This document shows, piece by piece, positions 21,547-24,028 of a stretch of DNA of 24,028 bases. A model generated the notes under the pieces. It searched no databases. It was not told the origin of the DNA and saw only the letters and a program-made list of their open reading frames with translations. Made by a program: the position numbers and the translations under genes. The stretch is from a virus. Position 1 is the stretch's first letter. Every line of letters begins with the position of its first letter. The stretch lies in the IMG/VR virus record IMGVR_UViG_3300044630_006828, positions 1 to 24,028 of that record, one strand, 5' to 3'.

Positions 21547-21849
21547 ATGACACAAGTTATTGTTTCTTCAGTAATAGGAGGTACTTTTCCCATTTTCATC
21601 TATGCTTGTGATAGTTTTGGAAACAATTGCTCATTGGTTGCTAGTGTAACGTCTGTAACACCTTTACCATATATTATAACTCTTCCCCCACAATTTGATA
21701 CAGCACCTCAAATAATGTTAAAATTTGTTGATGCAATCGGTTGCGAACATTCTGAAATTCTTCTATGTACTCTGGATGAAAAAATATTCGAAGATGGGGT
21801 TACCTTTTTATTTATGGATGGAATTACTTTTATTTTTCAAGATCAATAA
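21547..21849 (+). CDS. Small beta-rich protein, probable virion surface component
   Basis: The 100-aa product is rich in Val, Ile, Thr and Phe and appears to be a beta sandwich (VIVSSVIGGTFPIFIYACD, PYIITLPP, IMLKFVDAIGC). No signal peptide or membrane span is seen and no family is recognised. It shares direction and promoter type with the following fibre-like gene, 25 bases away, which suggests both are late virion proteins (inference). Four cysteines in the first 80 residues are unusual for its neighbours. Confidence 0.65.
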   Translation: MTQVIVSSVIGGTFPIFIYACDSFGNNCSLVASVTSVTPLPYIITLPPQFDTAPQIMLKFVDAIGCEHSEILLCTLDEKIFEDGVTFLFMDGITFIFQDQ

Positions 21850-21855
21850 TTGTTA

Positions 21856-21862
21856 TATTTAT
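21856..21862 (+). promoter_or_regulatory. TATTTAT phage promoter motif before the fibre-like gene
   Basis: The sense strand reads TATATTTATAATATATAAATT then ATG; 12 bases separate motif and start. Confidence 0.5.
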
Positions 21863-21874
21863 AATATATAAATT

Positions 21875-22630
21875 ATGTCTCAAGAAAAACTAACAGACCG
21901 AACTTTAGCAACTGGAGTTACTTTGAATGATTTATTTCATATTGTAATTACGGGAGACACAACGCAGAGTAGTGATGGATCATCATACAAGGCTACAATT
22001 CAGCAATTAGCAACTGCAATCTCTGGTGGAACAAGCGGAACCAACGGAACAAGCGGAACCAACGGAACAAGCGGAACCAACGGAACAAGCGGAACTTCTC
22101 CTGTCAGTCCATACCCATATGTTTATGGTTTATTTTCACAAACTGGAAATAGTGTAACTGTATCAGGCACTACTTCAGAAACAACGATTATTGGCCCTGG
22201 TATTGGTTCTCTAACAGTATCTGCAAATACTTTTAGTGTTGGTGATTCATTCACAATTAAACTTTTTGGTGACATGGGGTCTCAGAACAACGACACTTTA
22301 CAAATAAAAATTAAAAGTGGAAGTGTGATATTAGGAACCACAGGTTCATTAACAATGCCATCAGTAACCAATTCTCATTTCATGTTAAATGTCGGGTTTA
22401 CAATAAGATCTACTGGAACTACAGGCGTGGCATCAATAGTCTCCTCTGGATTTTTTACATACACTCAAAACGCATCAGGTAATCAAGAAGGGGGTAGTTT
22501 TAGTACTTTGAATAATACTACTTTTGATACAACATCCTCAAACACTCTCGATATAACGGCACAGTTCAATTCTACAAACTCAGCGAATTTTATCTATTCT
22601 GAATTTTTTGTATTAAACAAAGTTTATTGA
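21875..22630 (+). CDS. Fibre-like protein with a collagen-like GTSGTN repeat
   Basis: The N-terminal about 50 residues (including LATGVTLNDLFHIVITGDTTQSSDGSSYKATIQQL) resemble the virion-attachment part of phage fibres and baseplate-decorating proteins. Residues 52-74 are a GTSGTN repeat, collagen-like in Gly spacing. The last about 170 residues are a Ser/Thr/Asn/Gly-rich beta domain typical of receptor-binding heads. The gene probably encodes a short tail or head fibre. It overlaps the end of the convergent 32-aa ORF by 7 bases. Base composition is higher in G+C inside the repeat. Confidence 0.72.
   Translation: MSQEKLTDRTLATGVTLNDLFHIVITGDTTQSSDGSSYKATIQQLATAISGGTSGTNGTSGTNGTSGTNGTSGTSPVSPYPYVYGLFSQTGNSVTVSGTTSETTIIGPGIGSLTVSANTFSVGDSFTIKLFGDMGSQNNDTLQIKIKSGSVILGTTGSLTMPSVTNSHFMLNVGFTIRSTGTTGVASIVSSGFFTYTQNASGNQEGGSFSTLNNTTFDTTSSNTLDITAQFNSTNSANFIYSEFFVLNKVY
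22028..22095 (+). repeat. 18-bp tandem repeat inside the fibre-like gene
   Basis: GGAACAAGCGGAACCAAC occurs three times perfectly, followed by the first 14 bases of a fourth copy. The unit is a multiple of three, so copy-number change keeps the frame and only lengthens or shortens the GTSGTN rod. Confidence 0.9.
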
Positions 22631-22722
22631 TTTAATTCCGATAAATAAAGTTCGTAAAGATAAACGAAATAATCTTCAGAATTTATAAATTCTTCGTGAA
22701 TTGTTTGATGAATATCTTCCAT
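22624..22722 (-). CDS. Tiny acidic protein, 32 aa
   Basis: The ORF encodes 32 residues, MEDIHQTIHEEFINSEDYFV... ending YLSELNQ, an acidic single helix. It begins 12 bases after the tRNA-Arg 3' end and so is likely on the same transcript. No family is recognised. Its last bases overlap the end of the convergent fibre-like gene. Coding is supported by acidic amphipathic composition and start context only. Confidence 0.5.
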   Translation of the reverse strand: MEDIHQTIHEEFINSEDYFVYLYELYLSELNQ

Positions 22723-22734
22723 ATTTTTAATTAG

Positions 22735-22807
22735 TATCCCTATCAGGGCTCGAACCTGAATGATTTCTTTAGAAGAGAAATATGTTATCCAGTTACATCA
22801 TAGGGAC
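22735..22807 (-). tRNA. tRNA-Arg(UCU)
   Basis: Reads arginine AGA (and AGG by wobble). Acceptor GTCCCTA/TAGGGAT pairs over 7 bp (first pair G-T), discriminator A, no encoded CCA. The D-stem is ATGT/ACAT with loop AACTGGATA. The anticodon stem TTTCT/AGAAA encloses CTTCTAA with anticodon TCT. The T-arm is TCAGG-TTCGAGC-CCTGA. All arms are canonical. It lies between the glycosyltransferase gene and a 32-aa ORF. AGA is the main Arg codon in AT-rich phage genes, so it probably supports phage translation. Confidence 0.93.
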
Positions 22808-22813
22808 AAGACT

Positions 22814-22839
22814 ATTATAAGTAAAAAAAAACTTATAAT
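22814..22839 (-). repeat. Perfect inverted repeat upstream of tRNA-Arg
   Basis: ATTATAAGT and ACTTATAAT form a 9-bp perfect stem with an 8-base A (minus strand: T) loop, between the glycosyltransferase stop and the tRNA 5' end. With no T-tail after the stem it is more likely a processing or stability hairpin than a terminator. Confidence 0.5.
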
Positions 22840-22844
22840 CAACT

Positions 22845-23960
22845 TTATCTATGAAATTTATTTCCAATAACAAAATTTGCTGATTTATAATCTTTATTAT
22901 TTTTGGCTTGAGGTTTTGGAATTTCGTTCGATGGTTTTCTTAAAACTTCTCCGTTTTGATTGATTGAATCCGTTTTTGTTTGGTTTGGTAATACAATTCT
23001 ACTTTTATTGAGTAATCTATCTGTAATTGATCTATCCGCAACTCTGTTGTACTTATCTGGTCTATGTGACTCAACCACTTTTCTTACAGGTTTGTTGATG
23101 ACAGAATTAATATTATTAATTGCATTTTGTTTTTTTTCTAAAAAAGAATTTTCAATGAAAGAATAGTCAATCATAGAATCAAAATAGGTATAGTTTCTTG
23201 TGTTCAATATTTCTGGATTACCGGACCCTTTTTTAGATTTCATAATTTTGAAATAGTGATGTCTTAATACTGACCTCATACCAGTATCTCTATTAGTAGT
23301 CAAACTATTCGAGTGAATTCTTCTCTTAAACAGTGGTTTTTTGCTGAAATTAATTTTTGGATTTGATTTATACAGTCTTCCCATAAAATCTGAATCAGCA
23401 GCACACATCCATGGTTCAAAACCATTCATATTCAAAAAAACATCTTTTTGTATTCCAAATACTCCCTCACCATAGTTATTTAAACCTTTAATTTCGGTGT
23501 TTGTTAAGTTATCAAAATTTAACATTCTTGGTTTGATACAAACAAAATGATCTAATTTTTCATTCATGTAGGTAATCATATCTTTTAACATTAAGTCGTC
23601 CGAATCAAAAAAAATTAATTTGTTACTTTTTGATATTGATGCCAAGGTATTTTTAATAGAATAAGGTCCATTATTCTCATCAAAGTAAAATATCTTTACG
23701 TTTGGTCCAATTGCTCTTTTAGTAAAATGTTCCAGAGTATTAATACACCCATCAATTCCGATCAATATCTCAACATTTTGATTTAAAGACGAAAATTCAA
23801 CAGATGACAAACAATCGTCAATAAAATCAACATTATTGTAAGTTGGTATTATTACTGATAATTCTGGTTTTTCAAGATCATAGGGGTATAAAGAACAATG
23901 TTCATTTTTTAAAATTAATTCATTTTCTGATAAAATTTGATAAAATTTTGTGATGGTCAT
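22845..23960 (-). CDS. Family 2 (GT-A) glycosyltransferase
   Basis: This enzyme transfers a sugar from a nucleotide-sugar donor. The N-terminal GT-A domain has LSVIIPTYNNVDF (34-46), EILIGIDG (64-71), the KIFYFDENNG strand-turn (89-98) and the metal-binding FFDSDD (117-122). It then has a GEGVFGIQK segment and CAADSDFMGRL, where the ED/D motif of acceptor binding usually lies. About 130 C-terminal residues are basic and low-complexity. Host-surface or virion glycosylation are both possible. The frame stays open upstream of the ATG at 23960 to the window edge with plausible coding, so the true start may lie outside the window. Confidence 0.85.
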   Translation of the reverse strand: MTITKFYQILSENELILKNEHCSLYPYDLEKPELSVIIPTYNNVDFIDDCLSSVEFSSLNQNVEILIGIDGCINTLEHFTKRAIGPNVKIFYFDENNGPYSIKNTLASISKSNKLIFFDSDDLMLKDMITYMNEKLDHFVCIKPRMLNFDNLTNTEIKGLNNYGEGVFGIQKDVFLNMNGFEPWMCAADSDFMGRLYKSNPKINFSKKPLFKRRIHSNSLTTNRDTGMRSVLRHHYFKIMKSKKGSGNPEILNTRNYTYFDSMIDYSFIENSFLEKKQNAINNINSVINKPVRKVVESHRPDKYNRVADRSITDRLLNKSRIVLPNQTKTDSINQNGEVLRKPSNEIPKPQAKNNKDYKSANFVIGNKFHR

Positions 23961-24028
23961 TTCTGTAATTTTATCAACTATTTTTTCTTCTCGTCTTTTT
24001 CTTATAATTGAGAAATATTTTTGTCTAA

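Noticed and set aside
22028-22095. CRISPR-like array
   Set aside because: Units are contiguous 18-bp in-frame codon repeats without spacers, inside a coding region.

Overview
This window is AT-rich (roughly one third G+C), densely coding and virion-centred. It looks like part of the genome of a large tailed phage, T4-like in its packaging genes, that infects a Bacteroidetes (probably flavobacterial) host. The phage call rests on a large terminase, a portal protein, a holin, a tandem M23 endolysin, a fibre-like protein and phage-encoded tmRNA and tRNAs. The host call rests on five promoters that match the Bacteroidetes pattern TTTG-N19/20-TAnnTTTG, the lack of Shine-Dalgarno sequences, and a signal peptide ending in YGQ.

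Layout. (1) 28-8720, minus strand: packaging and head block. In transcription order it holds a scaffold-like 503-aa protein with a DnaJ-type zinc motif, three unknown proteins, a hairpin, the large terminase, a small Thr-Pro-tailed protein, the portal and a 238-aa protein. (2) 8798-10261, minus strand: a nucleotidyltransferase, a KTSC-domain protein and a small heat-shock protein. (3) 10423-15538: a protein quality-control and degradation block. It has a ClpC-type unfoldase without its N domain, an OmpA-like protein, a compact M20-type peptidase, a tmRNA, a small unknown gene and a protein resembling arginyl/leucyl-tRNA-protein transferases. (4) 15541 to about 16520, minus strand: about 1 kb without genes that folds into many hairpins with GNRA and UUCG loops and ends in a clean terminator. 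It is a candidate giant phage RNA of the GOLLD/ROOL kind. (5) 16576-21475, minus strand: lysis and membrane genes (48-aa ORF, endolysin, unknown 162-aa gene, GAF-like membrane protein, holin, several tiny membrane proteins), an odd tRNA-Leu and two unknown proteins. (6) 21547-22630, plus strand: two virion-surface-type proteins. (7) 22624-24028, minus strand: a glycosyltransferase, tRNA-Arg and a 32-aa ORF.

Two promoter types can be read directly. One is the host-like TTTG/TAnnTTTG form. The other is a phage motif, (A)TATTTAT without a -33 box, placed in the sense direction a few bases before many start codons and also before the tmRNA. It may be the late promoter, and its position implies very short or absent mRNA leaders.

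The most interesting combination is the block around 9.9-15.5 kb: sHsp, ClpC with a ClpP-docking loop, tmRNA, transferase-like protein and peptidase. Together they look like a phage-borne set for tagging, unfolding and recycling proteins. It sits next to a very large structured RNA.
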